Source: DASSKK01 sp035690495 (GTDB lineage: Bacteria; Actinomycetota; Actinomycetes; Propionibacteriales; Nocardioidaceae). From it: a stretch of DNA of 64,000 nucleotides. A program made the translations under genes and the position numbers. Numbering within the stretch: position 1 is the first letter of the stretch; each line of letters begins with the position of its first letter. Shown one piece after another: positions 52,640-60,439 of the stretch. Below the pieces are notes generated by a model, which was not told the origin of the DNA, did not search any database, and saw nothing but the letters and a program-made list of their open reading frames with translations. The DNA lies in contig DASSKK010000015.1 of assembly GCA_035690495.1 (NCBI GenBank), positions 1 to 64,000 of the forward strand. Reading direction: 5' to 3'.

Positions 52640-53148
52640 CCGAGCCCGCTCTTGACGAGATGGTCTCCGACAGCGGCGGAACCATGGTGCGTCTCACGGG
52701 CCCGGCGCGGATGGTCGAGCCCGACCTCGACACGCTCGAGCCACTGCGTCCGACGGTGCCTGGTCCGCTGCGGCCGGCGGGCGACCCGCCGTACTTCGAG
52801 TCCGGTGACGTGCTCACCTGGCACTACGTCAACCTCGAGCTGGTCCACCAGCGGCCCGTGGACGGCAGCCGCCGGGTGCACACCCGGGACCTGACCCTCG
52901 ACCTGTGGCTCGAAGGCGACGACGTCTGGCTCAAGGACGCCGACGAGCTGGACGCCTTCACGGCGGCCGGCTGGTACTCGCCCGACCAGGCCCGCGTGAT
53001 CCGGGAAGTCGCCGAGCAGGCGCGCTTCGTGCTCGCCGAGCATGCTGCCTGGCCGCTGGACGAGGGCTGGGAGACGTGGCAGCCGGCGCCGGAGTGGGAC
53101 GAGCCGTTGGACCTTCCGGAGTGGCTCATGCCGGCGGGTGGATCCTGA
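52636..53148 (+). CDS. DUF402 domain-containing protein
   Basis: The 170-residue protein is a DUF402/FomD-like beta barrel: H-Y-V-N-L-E-L-V-H-Q-R-P near 72, T-R-D-L-T-L-D-L-W-L-E-G-D-D-V-W-L-K-D-A-D-E-L near 94-118, with the conserved D-x-x-L-D pattern of acidic residues that bind metal in family members acting as nucleoside diphosphate phosphatases. Here D-L-T-L-D and D-A-D-E-L are present, so a nucleotide hydrolysis role linked to the purine cluster is possible but unproven. ATG 52636 overlaps the purD stop. Confidence 0.75.
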   Translation: MTEPALDEMVSDSGGTMVRLTGPARMVEPDLDTLEPLRPTVPGPLRPAGDPPYFESGDVLTWHYVNLELVHQRPVDGSRRVHTRDLTLDLWLEGDDVWLKDADELDAFTAAGWYSPDQARVIREVAEQARFVLAEHAAWPLDEGWETWQPAPEWDEPLDLPEWLMPAGGS

Positions 53149-53149
53149 C

Positions 53150-53497
53150 ATGCGCATCGAGCTCACCCTCGACTGCGTGGACCTCGATGCCACCGCCACC
53201 TTCTGGGAACGCGCCTTGCACTATCGCCGGGAGGGCGTGATCGACGGCCGCTTCGTCGCCCTGGCCGGCGACGGGCCCGCGCTGACCCTGCAACGGGTGC
53301 CCGAGCCGAAGTCCGTCAAGAACCGGTTGCACCTCGATCTGCTCGTGGCCGACGTCGACTCGGAGGTCGCCCGGCTGGAGGCGCTGGGGGCGACTCGCAT
53401 CACGCGGGAGGCTCGTGAGGAGTTCGGGCAGCGTTGGCTCGTGCTGGCGGACCCGGAGGGACACGAGTTCTGCGTGGCCCACGACCCTCTACTCTGA
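53150..53497 (+). CDS. VOC (glyoxalase/dioxygenase fold) family protein
   Basis: The 115-residue protein has paired beta-alpha-beta modules typical of vicinal-oxygen-chelate proteins: T-L-D-C-V-D-L-D-A-T-A-T-F-W-E-R-A-L at the start, L-H-L-D-L-L-V-A-D-V-D-S-E-V in the middle and V-L-A-D-P-E-G-H-E-F-C-V at the end. H and E residues in L-H-L-D and E-G-H-E-F-C could be metal ligands. Many actinobacterial copies are uncharacterised. It follows the DUF402 gene by 1 bp and precedes purB by 4 bp, so it is in the purine transcript. Confidence 0.8.
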   Translation: MRIELTLDCVDLDATATFWERALHYRREGVIDGRFVALAGDGPALTLQRVPEPKSVKNRLHLDLLVADVDSEVARLEALGATRITREAREEFGQRWLVLADPEGHEFCVAHDPLL

Positions 53498-53501
53498 AGC
53501 C

Positions 53502-54917
53502 GTGAGCGTCCCCAACGTCCTCGCGATGCGCTACGCAAGCCCTGACCTGGTTGCGATCTGGTCCCCCGAGCGCAAGATCGTGCTCGAGCGGCAGCTGTGG
53601 CTGGCGGTATTGGAGGCCCAGCACGATCTGGGCGTCGCGCTCCCCGTCGGCGCGCTCGAGGACTACCGAGCGGTGCTGGAGAGGGTCGACCTGGCCTCCA
53701 TCGCGGCCCGGGAGCGGAGGACCCGGCACGACGTGAAAGCCCGGATCGAGGAGTTCTCGGCGCTGGCCGGGCACCAGCAGATCCACATGGGGATGACCTC
53801 GCGCGACCTGACCGAGAACGTCGAGCAGCTCCAGGTGCGCGACTCGCTGCGGCTGCTGCGCGACCGCACCGTGGCGGCGCTGGTTCGCCTCGGGGTGCTG
53901 GCCGTGGAGAACGCCGAGCTGGTGATGGTGGGTCGCTCCCACAACGTCGCAGCCCAGGCGACCACGCTCGGCAAGCGGTTCGCCACCGTCGCCGACGAGC
54001 TGCTGGTGGCGCTGGACCGGCTCGAGGACCTGCTGGCCCGCTACCCGCTGCGCGGCATCAAGGGCCCGATGGGCACCGCCCAGGACATGCTCGACCTCCT
54101 CGACGGCGACGAGCAGCGGCTGGCCGACCTCGAGCGCCGGGTCGCTCAGCATCTCGGCTTCGAGCGGGTGCTGGCCAGCGTCGGCCAGGTGTACCCGCGC
54201 TCGCTGGACTTCGACGTGCTCTCCGCGCTGGTACAGCTGGTCGCCGCCCCGTCGAACCTGGCCACCACGATTCGGCTGATGGCCGGCCACGAGCTCGTCA
54301 CCGAGGGGTTCGCCGAGGGCCAGGTCGGCTCCTCGGCGATGCCGCACAAGATGAACACCCGCTCGTGCGAGCGGGTGAACGGGCTCGCTGTGGTGCTCCG
54401 CGGCTACCTCTCCATGGTCTCCGAGCTCGCCGGCGACCAGTGGAACGAGGGCGACGTGTCGGACTCCGTCGTACGCCGGGTCGCGCTGCCCGATGCCTTC
54501 TTCGCCGCCGACGGGCTGTTCCAGACGTTCCTCACCGTGCTCGGCGAGTTCGGCGTCTTCCCGGCGGTGGTTCAGCGCGAGCTGGACCGCTACCTGCCGT
54601 TCCTGGCCACCACCAAGGTGCTGATGGCCGCGGTGCGCAACGGCGTCGGCCGCGAGGCCGCGCATGAGGCGATCAAGGACAGCGCCGTGGGCGCCGCCCT
54701 GGCGATGCGCCAGGGCGCCGAGAACGATGTCCTAGACCGCCTCGCTGCCGACCGGCGGCTCGGGCTCACCGAATCACAGCTCGTCTCGCTGCTCGCCGAG
54801 CCGATCACCTTCACCGGCGCCGCACAGGCCCAGACCCAGGACGTGGTACGCCGCATCGAGGCCGTCGCCAAGCAGCACCCCGACGCCGCCGCGTACACCC
54901 CCGGCGAAATCCTCTAG
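53502..54917 (+). CDS. purB: Adenylosuccinate lyase
   Basis: PurB cleaves SAICAR and adenylosuccinate, serving both the main pathway and the AMP branch. The 471-residue protein has I-H-M-G-M-T-S-R-D-L-T-E-N near 90, G-R-S-H-N-V-A-A-Q-A-T-T (catalytic histidine), and the fumarase/aspartase signature G-S-S-A-M-P-H-K-M-N with catalytic serine near 280. GTG 53502 is the likely start; ATG 53526 is a possible later one. It ends the plus-strand purine run; purC lies 7.2 kb farther on. Confidence 0.96.
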   Translation: MSVPNVLAMRYASPDLVAIWSPERKIVLERQLWLAVLEAQHDLGVALPVGALEDYRAVLERVDLASIAARERRTRHDVKARIEEFSALAGHQQIHMGMTSRDLTENVEQLQVRDSLRLLRDRTVAALVRLGVLAVENAELVMVGRSHNVAAQATTLGKRFATVADELLVALDRLEDLLARYPLRGIKGPMGTAQDMLDLLDGDEQRLADLERRVAQHLGFERVLASVGQVYPRSLDFDVLSALVQLVAAPSNLATTIRLMAGHELVTEGFAEGQVGSSAMPHKMNTRSCERVNGLAVVLRGYLSMVSELAGDQWNEGDVSDSVVRRVALPDAFFAADGLFQTFLTVLGEFGVFPAVVQRELDRYLPFLATTKVLMAAVRNGVGREAAHEAIKDSAVGAALAMRQGAENDVLDRLAADRRLGLTESQLVSLLAEPITFTGAAQAQTQDVVRRIEAVAKQHPDAAAYTPGEIL

Positions 54918-54965
54918 CCCGCTGCGCTTCCGCCCAGATTGCCGCAGCGCTGCCCGGGATTCGCA

Positions 54966-55013
54966 GGACGTCATACGAAGTGGGCCCTCTATGCCACCGT
55001 TCGGATGACGTCC
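54966..55013. repeat. Long-spaced inverted repeat after purB
   Basis: GGACGTCAT (54966-54974) and ATGACGTCC (55005-55013) are perfect inverse copies 30 nt apart. It could be a rough terminator, a pair of protein sites or chance. The rest of the 199-bp gap 54918-55116 shows nothing clear. Confidence 0.35.
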
Positions 55014-55116
55014 CGAGGCGACTTGACGTCGAGTACGTCACACCGCCGCGAATCGGAGGTGTTATACCGCCGCCTGCCGGCCGCGGTCTTGGGTGCCGGG
55101 CCGGCTGTGGGTGGTG

Positions 55117-55650
55117 CTACTCGACGGTGAGCTGGGCCCGGTGGAAGTCGTAGTGCTGCGTGCCGTAGCGGTAGACCTCGACCAGCGTCATCGTGTCGCG
55201 AAAGAAAGGGTCCCAGCCGACCGGGAAGTGCATCCGGCGGGAAAGCGCCGCGTCGGACTCGGCATCGAGGCGGCGGTGGAGCCGATCGATCGTGCGGTCG
55301 AGCTGCCTGGTGAGCCGTGGCCCGTGGAACACCAGTGCCCCACCGACAGAGCCGAGATAGTTGATGTGATGGAAGGGTCGCGTGCCAGCGTTCAGCATCG
55401 CCGCGAAGGTCCGGCTGAACGGGTCAGGTAGCCGCCCGAAAACGCGGACCAGGCGCAGCAGGCGGTTCACGATGAGGTAGCCGAACGCCATGTGCCAGAG
55501 CATCTGCCGGTTGCTCCAGCGGGTGCCGTCGGTGCACCGACGTAGGTCGGCGGGCGTGGCGCTGGCGACCAAGTGGTGCAGGTCGGTGCGGGCGCGTTCC
55601 AGGTCTTCGTGGATGGATCTCCGGTCGGCCGGCTGGCCGTTCACGGTCAT
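55117..55650 (-). CDS. DinB-family protein
   Basis: The 177-residue protein is a four-helix-bundle DinB/YfiT relative: D-L-E-R-A-R-T-D-L-H-H-L-V near 16 and W-S-N-R-Q-M-L-W-H-M-A-F-G-Y near 46, where the histidine of W-H-M-A-F is a usual metal ligand, and V-Y-R-Y-G-T-Q-H-Y-D-F-H-R near the C terminus gives the other histidines. Some relatives are mycothiol- or bacillithiol-dependent S-transferases; here that is possible but not shown. GATACT on the minus strand (55657-55662) lies 6 nt before ATG 55650, suggesting a leaderless gene. Confidence 0.75.
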   Translation of the reverse strand: MTVNGQPADRRSIHEDLERARTDLHHLVASATPADLRRCTDGTRWSNRQMLWHMAFGYLIVNRLLRLVRVFGRLPDPFSRTFAAMLNAGTRPFHHINYLGSVGGALVFHGPRLTRQLDRTIDRLHRRLDAESDAALSRRMHFPVGWDPFFRDTMTLVEVYRYGTQHYDFHRAQLTVE

Positions 55651-55790
55651 GGCGTCAGTATCGCGAAGTCACGGACCGGAAGAGAAGCAGAACCTTCTTC
55701 AATTTCGGTGGCCAGCCAATCGAGCTGCGGGACGCCAGGATCGACTGGAGGTGCGTCTTACCGGCTTAGACGCCCGGTCCCGGCCACGCA

Positions 55791-55827
55791 CGAAGAGCCC
55801 CGGCCGGTGTGCGGTCGGGGCTCTTCG
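55791..55827 (-). terminator. Perfect hairpin terminator of cspA
   Basis: CGAAGAGCCCCG (55791-55802) and CGGGGCTCTTCG (55816-55827) form a 12-bp perfect stem with a 13-nt loop, 8 bp after the cspA stop. No U-run follows, which is normal for actinobacterial terminators. Confidence 0.8.
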
Positions 55828-55835
55828 TGGTGAAG

Positions 55836-56039
55836 TCAGGAGACGCGGACGTTGTCCGCTTGCGGACCCTTGGGGCCCTGAGCGAGGTCGAACTCGACCT
55901 TCTGGTTCTCGTCGAGCGACTTGAAGCCGCCTGACTGGATGGCGGAGAAGTGGACGAACACGTCCTCGCCGCCACCATCCTGCGAGATGAAGCCGAAGCC
56001 CTTGTCGGCGTTGAACCACTTGACGGTTCCCTGAGCCAT
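55836..56039 (-). CDS. Cold-shock protein (CspA family)
   Basis: The 67-residue OB-fold protein has the RNA-binding patches G-T-V-K-W-F-N-A-D-K-G-F-G-F-I (RNP1) and D-V-F-V-H-F-S-A-I (RNP2), with S-L-D-E-N-Q-K-V-E-F-D-L and a normal C terminus. It binds single-stranded RNA and keeps it unfolded. ATG 56039 has AAAGGA upstream; the 5' leader appears long, as is usual for cold-shock genes, and a strong hairpin ends transcription. Confidence 0.97.
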   Translation of the reverse strand: MAQGTVKWFNADKGFGFISQDGGGEDVFVHFSAIQSGGFKSLDENQKVEFDLAQGPKGPQADNVRVS

Positions 56040-56262
56040 GATCTGTTCCTTTGTTCGGTACCGAGAGCAACGTGCCCTCAAGCCGGCTGAAGACATCCAC
56101 CTGTACTGATGTCCAGCGAACCGAAAACCAGAGTACGAGACACAAGCCGCGACAACTTGCGCGGCCAGGACGGCTTACAGAGCCATCCCTTCAACAAGAC
56201 CCATCATAGGGCATCGGTGGAACTCGCGCAGACCAGCGTGCGGAGTCTCGTGAGCGCGGTGC

Positions 56263-56290
56263 TGTCACAGAGCAGCGCCGGCCGGTGTCT
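56263..56290 (+). promoter_or_regulatory. ECF41-type promoter for the decarboxylase/sigma pair
   Basis: TGTCACA (56263-56269), a 16-nt spacer and TGTCT (56286-56290) match the published ECF41 consensus (TGTCACA, N16, CGTC) except one base in the -10 box. It stands 32 bp before the decarboxylase ATG and 5' of the sigma gene, as expected for an autoregulated ECF41 operon. Confidence 0.7.
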
Positions 56291-56321
56291 CCATGCCGAG
56301 AGCACTTCACGAGGAGGAGAC

Positions 56322-56912
56322 ATGAGCGGCAACACCAGGGTTCCACCGGCCGAGATCACCGGCCCCTACGGCGCCGTACTGAAGATGGTCAGCAGGCGGA
56401 TGTTCGGCGACGTGGCCGAGCCCATGGGCGTGATGTGGCACAACCGCCGGGTGCTGAAGTTCAGCCTCGGCCTCGGGCAGAAGTCCGCCAAGTGGAAGGA
56501 GTGCGACGAGAACCTGAAGTCCTACGCCCACATGGCGGTGGCGTCGTTGATCGGCTGCACGTGGTGCCTCGACCTGGGGTACTTCCAGGCGCACAACGAA
56601 GGCCTCGACGAGGCCAAGGCACGCGAGGTGCCGCGATGGCGGGAGTCGAGCGTCTTCACACCGCTGGAGCGCGACGTCATGGACTACGCCGAGGCGATGT
56701 CGCAGACTCCGCCGGCCGTCACCGACGGGCTCTCCGCCCGCCTGCTCGACCAGCTCGGCGCGCCGGCGCTCATCGAGCTCACCGCGTGGGTCGCGCTGGC
56801 GAACCAGTACGCGCGTACCAACGTCGCTCTCGGCATCGAGGCCCAGGGCTTCGCCGCAGCGTGCGGCCTCGCACCACTGGCCGAACCGAGCCACGTAGCG
56901 TCGCACCCATGA
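56322..56912 (+). CDS. Carboxymuconolactone decarboxylase / AhpD-like protein (ECF41 partner)
   Basis: The 196-residue protein has the AhpD-type redox motif G-C-T-W-C-L-D-L-G with C79 and C82 and E-G within the following helix, plus A-L-A-N-Q-Y-A-R-T-N. ECF41 sigma factors are typically encoded next to a carboxymuconolactone decarboxylase, oxidoreductase or epimerase, as here; the decarboxylase is thought to be their main target. GAGGAGGAG precedes ATG 56322; a longer upstream frame is not used. The stop overlaps the sigma ATG by 4 bp. The true substrate is unknown; a peroxidase/disulphide role is as likely as decarboxylation. Confidence 0.85.
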   Translation: MSGNTRVPPAEITGPYGAVLKMVSRRMFGDVAEPMGVMWHNRRVLKFSLGLGQKSAKWKECDENLKSYAHMAVASLIGCTWCLDLGYFQAHNEGLDEAKAREVPRWRESSVFTPLERDVMDYAEAMSQTPPAVTDGLSARLLDQLGAPALIELTAWVALANQYARTNVALGIEAQGFAAACGLAPLAEPSHVASHP

Positions 56913-57787
56913 CCGACGACCCGTTCGTCACCCACCGCAGTCTGCTGTTCACGGTCGCCTACGAGATGCTCGGCTCGGCCGCCGACGCGGAGGACGTCGT
57001 GCAGGAGACCTGGCTGCGGTGGGCGGACCTCGATGACGCGGCTCGCTCCGACGTGCGCGATCCACGCGCCTACCTGGTGCGGATCGTCACCCGGCAGGCG
57101 CTCAACCGGCTGCGCACGCTGGCGCGGCGGCGCGAGGAGTACGTCGGCGAGTGGCTCCCCGAGCCGCTGCTGACCAGCCCCGACGTGGCCGAGGACGTCG
57201 AGCTCGCCGAGAGCATCTCGTTCGCGATGCTGACCGTGCTGGAGACCCTCGGCCCGGTCGAGCGGGCGGTGTTCGTGCTGCGCGAGGTGTTCGACACGCC
57301 GTACGACGAGATCGCTACGGCCGTCGGGAAGTCGCCGGCCGCGGTCCGGCAGGTCGCCCACCGCGCCCGGGAGCACGTGACCGCGCGGCGGCCGCGCGTG
57401 CAGGTGAGCCGCTCGGAGCAGGAGGCTGTCGTGGAGGGGTTCCTCGCAGCCATCCGCGGTGGCGATCTGCAGGAGCTGCTGGAGGTGCTCGCCCCCGATG
57501 TCGTCGTGGTGGCCGACGGCGGCGGTGTGGTCGCCGCAGCGCCTCGCCCCATCCACGGCAACACCAAGGCCGGCACCTTCCTGAGCAAGCTGTGCAAGCT
57601 GCCCAACGAGCTCGCCGTGATGTCGATGTGGCTCAACGGCGCCCCCGCGGTCCGGATCGACCTCGACGGCGAGCTGGACACGGTGGCCAGCCTGGTCATC
57701 GAGGACGGCCGGATCACCCGGGTCTACGCGGTCCGCAACCCGCACAAGCTGGTTCGCCTCGGCGAGGAGGCCGAGCTCAGCCGGTGA
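56909..57787 (+). CDS. ECF41-family RNA polymerase sigma factor
   Basis: The 292-residue sigma factor has region 2 (H-R-S-L-L-F-T-V-A-Y-E-M-L-G-S-A-A-D-A-E-D-V-V-Q-E-T-W) and region 4 (L-G-P-V-E-R-A-V-F-V-L-R-E-V-F-D-T-P-Y-D-E-I) in the first 180 residues, then a SnoaL-like C-terminal domain in place of an anti-sigma factor. That domain keeps the two ECF41 signatures: D-G-G-G near residue 205 and N-P-H-K-L close to the end (usually N-P-D-K-L). In this group the tail itself controls activity. Coupled to the upstream decarboxylase gene; promoter at 56263-56290. Confidence 0.9.
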   Translation: MTDDPFVTHRSLLFTVAYEMLGSAADAEDVVQETWLRWADLDDAARSDVRDPRAYLVRIVTRQALNRLRTLARRREEYVGEWLPEPLLTSPDVAEDVELAESISFAMLTVLETLGPVERAVFVLREVFDTPYDEIATAVGKSPAAVRQVAHRAREHVTARRPRVQVSRSEQEAVVEGFLAAIRGGDLQELLEVLAPDVVVVADGGGVVAAAPRPIHGNTKAGTFLSKLCKLPNELAVMSMWLNGAPAVRIDLDGELDTVASLVIEDGRITRVYAVRNPHKLVRLGEEAELSR

Positions 57788-57807
57788 CGGTTGTCCAGGT
57801 CGCACCG

Positions 57808-58437
57808 TCAGACCAGTGACTCCTGGGGCATCGCGGACGCGCGCTCCTTCGTGGCGACGAGGCAGACGCCGGCGACGATGGCCCACAGCACGAAGATGAA
57901 GTAGGTGAAGAAGAACGGCGCCAGGACGCCGCACACTCCCGCAAGGTAGGAGAACCCGCGCAGCCAGCCTGGAAGCGGACCCTTGGCACCGAGCAGGATC
58001 GCGACGACGCCGACGAAGAACGCCGGGCTGCACACCGCGAGCAGGTTGCCGATCTCGGTGATGGTGTAGACGACCGGGTGCGGGACGCCGGCCTGGACCT
58101 GTGGACCGCCCTCGGCCATCGCGACGTCCAGACCGCCGACGATGAACCAGCCGACCACCGATGCGGTGGCACCTGCGAACGAGAGGCCGCGAAGCAGTTC
58201 GCCCGTGGTTCCGGCCCACGTGCGGACGGCGTTGCCGAACACGAACAACCCGAGGGCCGCGAACGCCCCCACGTAGGCCACCACGAAGGCGGTGGGCCAG
58301 TGGCTGCTCGCGGTGTAGTCGGTGACCAGGGTGCTGGCGTAGTCGCCACCGGGAGAGCCGCTGGTCGAGAAGGCGGCCACGCTGCCGAGGCCGAAGACGA
58401 GCAGGCCGGTCCCGGCCGTTCGGATGGTGTTGTGCAT
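57808..58437 (-). CDS. Multi-pass membrane protein of unknown function
   Basis: The 209-residue protein begins M-H-N-T-I-R-T-A-G-T-G-L-L and has about six hydrophobic helices (V-V-A-Y-V-G-A-F-A-A-L-G-L-F-V-F, A-S-V-V-G-W-F-I-V-G-G-L, L-A-V-C-S-P-A-F-F-V-G-V-V-A-I-L-L, F-T-Y-F-I-F-V-L-W-A-I-V-A-G). AGGAGGACAAG precedes ATG 58437. It resembles DUF4386-type proteins, though this is not certain. It is divergent from a sensor kinase gene across 172 bp, so it may be a target of that system. Confidence 0.7.
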   Translation of the reverse strand: MHNTIRTAGTGLLVFGLGSVAAFSTSGSPGGDYASTLVTDYTASSHWPTAFVVAYVGAFAALGLFVFGNAVRTWAGTTGELLRGLSFAGATASVVGWFIVGGLDVAMAEGGPQVQAGVPHPVVYTITEIGNLLAVCSPAFFVGVVAILLGAKGPLPGWLRGFSYLAGVCGVLAPFFFTYFIFVLWAIVAGVCLVATKERASAMPQESLV

Positions 58438-58597
58438 CTTGTCCTCCTGGGTCGGTGGCGCGTCCAATCCGCGCGCAGCTTCGACGCTAGGGAGACGGCG
58501 ACTCCATGGCGTCCGGCGCACTGCCCATTTCGACCTCGTCCAGCCGAGGGGGCGGCCCATCCTCCGCAAGAAGGACGCGCCTCGTCCCGGACTGCCC

Positions 58598-58603
58598 TAC
58601 CGT
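58598..58603 (+). promoter_or_regulatory. Candidate leaderless -10 element for the sensor kinase gene
   Basis: TACCGT lies 6 nt before ATG 58610, another leaderless-type arrangement. No -35 or Shine-Dalgarno is evident. Confidence 0.35.
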
Positions 58604-58609
58604 CGTGCC

Positions 58610-59752
58610 ATGACGCGCCGGAGCTGGGCTTTCGATGCGGCGATCGCGCTGGTCGTCGCGGCCCTGGGCGTGCTCGAGGCCGTCGGGGGGATCGACGCCA
58701 CCCATCGGCAGGGGCCGGTCTGGGCGCAGGCAGCGCTGTACGTCGTGACCGGCGGGCTGCTCGCCGTGCGACGGCTGAACCCGATCGGCGTACTGACCGC
58801 GATCCTGGCCGTGAGTACGGCCGAGTTCGCCGTGTTCGGCTCACCGGAGGGGCAGGGGGTGGCGCTCCCCGGGATCATCGCGGCATACACGATCGGCCGC
58901 CGCGTGGAACGACGGCGCTCCTGGTGGGGCCTGGTGCTGGTGGTGCTGCTCTGGCTGTCCTGGGCGGGGCTCGACCCGATGAACGACCACCTCGAGGAGC
59001 GGCTGCTGACGCTGGTGTGGCTCTCGCCGTGGGTCATCGGCTGGCTGGTCGGCGCGCTGGTCCGGGCAACGCGGCAGACCACGGAGCAGCGCCGCCAGGT
59101 CCGCGAGCAGAAGGCGTCCCGAGCGGTCGCCGAGGAGCGCAACCGGATCGCCCGCGAGCTGCACGACGTGATCGGGCACAGCGTCAGCGTGATGACCGTG
59201 CAGGCCTCCGCGGTAAGGCGGAGGCTGTCACCCGACCAAGTCGTCGAACGACAGGCGCTCGAGACGGTCGAGGCGGTCGGCCGTGAGGCCCTGACCGAGA
59301 TGCGCCACATGGTCGGAGTGCTCCGCCATGACGGGGACACCTCGGACCGCGAGCCTCCCCCGGGCCTGGGTCAGCTCGACAGGTTGGTGGAGAAGTTCCG
59401 CGCGGCCGGGCTGCCGGTCGAGATGCGGATGGCCGGCCCGGCGCAGCCGCTGCCCCCGGGCCTCGACCTCACGGCCTACCGTCTCGTCCAGGAGGGGCTC
59501 ACCAACACTCTCCGGCACGCGCCGACTCCGGTGCGTGCGGAAGTCACTGTCACCTACGACCCCGGGCGTCTCGAACTCGCCGTCAGAGACGACGGTGCTC
59601 CGTCGACTGCCCCGGGCGAGGCCGGTCATGGGTTGTTGGGCATGAGGGAGCGCGTGATGGTCTATGGCGGTGACCTGGTTGCCCGCCCCCGCACCGGTGG
59701 CGGGTTCGAGCTCGTGGCCACCCTGCCCCTCGACCACGGCGAGGTGTCGTGA
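58610..59752 (+). CDS. Two-component sensor histidine kinase (HisKA_3, NarL-type)
   Basis: The 380-residue kinase has four or five membrane helices in its first 150 residues (A-I-A-L-V-V-A-A-L-G-V-L, V-T-G-G-L-L-A-V), then the dimerisation/phosphoacceptor block E-R-N-R-I-A-R-E-L-H-D-V-I-G-H with H185, and a short HATPase domain with N-T-L-R-H-A and G-H-G-L-L-G-M-R-E-R. That is the actinobacterial DesK/LiaS-like group. The signal is unknown, likely membrane or envelope state. ATG 58610 is used since TACCGT lies 6 nt upstream. Its stop overlaps the response regulator GTG by 4 bp. Confidence 0.9.
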   Translation: MTRRSWAFDAAIALVVAALGVLEAVGGIDATHRQGPVWAQAALYVVTGGLLAVRRLNPIGVLTAILAVSTAEFAVFGSPEGQGVALPGIIAAYTIGRRVERRRSWWGLVLVVLLWLSWAGLDPMNDHLEERLLTLVWLSPWVIGWLVGALVRATRQTTEQRRQVREQKASRAVAEERNRIARELHDVIGHSVSVMTVQASAVRRRLSPDQVVERQALETVEAVGREALTEMRHMVGVLRHDGDTSDREPPPGLGQLDRLVEKFRAAGLPVEMRMAGPAQPLPPGLDLTAYRLVQEGLTNTLRHAPTPVRAEVTVTYDPGRLELAVRDDGAPSTAPGEAGHGLLGMRERVMVYGGDLVARPRTGGGFELVATLPLDHGEVS

Positions 59753-60432
59753 CCGGAAGTCGCACGAGTTCGGTACTCATCGCCGACGACCAGACCCTGG
59801 TCCGGCGGGGATTCCGGATGATCATCGAGATCGAGGCAGATCTCGATGTGGTCGGCGAAGCGGCCGACGGCGAAGCGGCGGTCGCGCTGTCGCGGAGCCT
59901 GGAGCCCGACGTGGTGCTGATGGACGTGCGGATGCCCGGCACCGACGGCATCGAGGCCACCCGCCGGATCATGGCCGAGCAGGTCTCACCTCCGCGGGTG
60001 ATCATGCTGACCACCTTCGACATGGACGAGTACGTGTACGACGCCTTGCATGCCGGCGCCTCCGGCTTCCTGCTCAAGGACGTCCCGCCCGAGCAGCTCG
60101 TCGACGGGATCCGCGCCGTGCTGTCCGGGGAGTCGCTTCTGGCCCCGGCCATCACCCGCCGGATGATCGAGGTCTACCTCGACCGACGGCCGGTCGCGCC
60201 GCCATCGGACGCACTGGACTCGCTGACGCCGCGCGAGCGGGAGACGCTGGCTCTGCTGGCCCGCGGGATGTCCAACGGCGAGATCGCCGAAGAGCTGGTC
60301 GTCTCCGAGACGACCGTGAAGACGCACGTGAGCCGGGTGCTGATGAAGCTGGACCTGCGCGACCGTGTCCAGGCGGTCATCTTCGCCTACGAGCACGCCA
60401 TCGTCCGCGCCTCCCCGCCGACGAGTCGGTGA
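59749..60432 (+). CDS. NarL/FixJ-family response regulator
   Basis: The 227-residue regulator has a receiver domain with acidic pair D13/D14, phospho-acceptor D59 in V-L-M-D-V-R-M-P and K in F-L-L-K-D-V, then a LuxR helix-turn-helix (L-T-P-R-E-R-E-T-L-A-L-L-A-R-G-M-S-N-G-E, with V-S-E-T-T-V-K-T-H-V-S). It would be phosphorylated by the coupled kinase just upstream. GTG 59749 overlaps that kinase's stop. Its stop is 7 bp from the convergent MFS gene stop. Targets may include the divergent membrane gene. Confidence 0.93.
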   Translation: MTGSRTSSVLIADDQTLVRRGFRMIIEIEADLDVVGEAADGEAAVALSRSLEPDVVLMDVRMPGTDGIEATRRIMAEQVSPPRVIMLTTFDMDEYVYDALHAGASGFLLKDVPPEQLVDGIRAVLSGESLLAPAITRRMIEVYLDRRPVAPPSDALDSLTPRERETLALLARGMSNGEIAEELVVSETTVKTHVSRVLMKLDLRDRVQAVIFAYEHAIVRASPPTSR

Positions 60433-60439
60433 CCCGGGC

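Noticed and set aside
54966..55013. Intrinsic terminator of purB
   Set aside because: The 9-bp arms are perfect but 30 nt apart with no T-run; kept only as a repeat.
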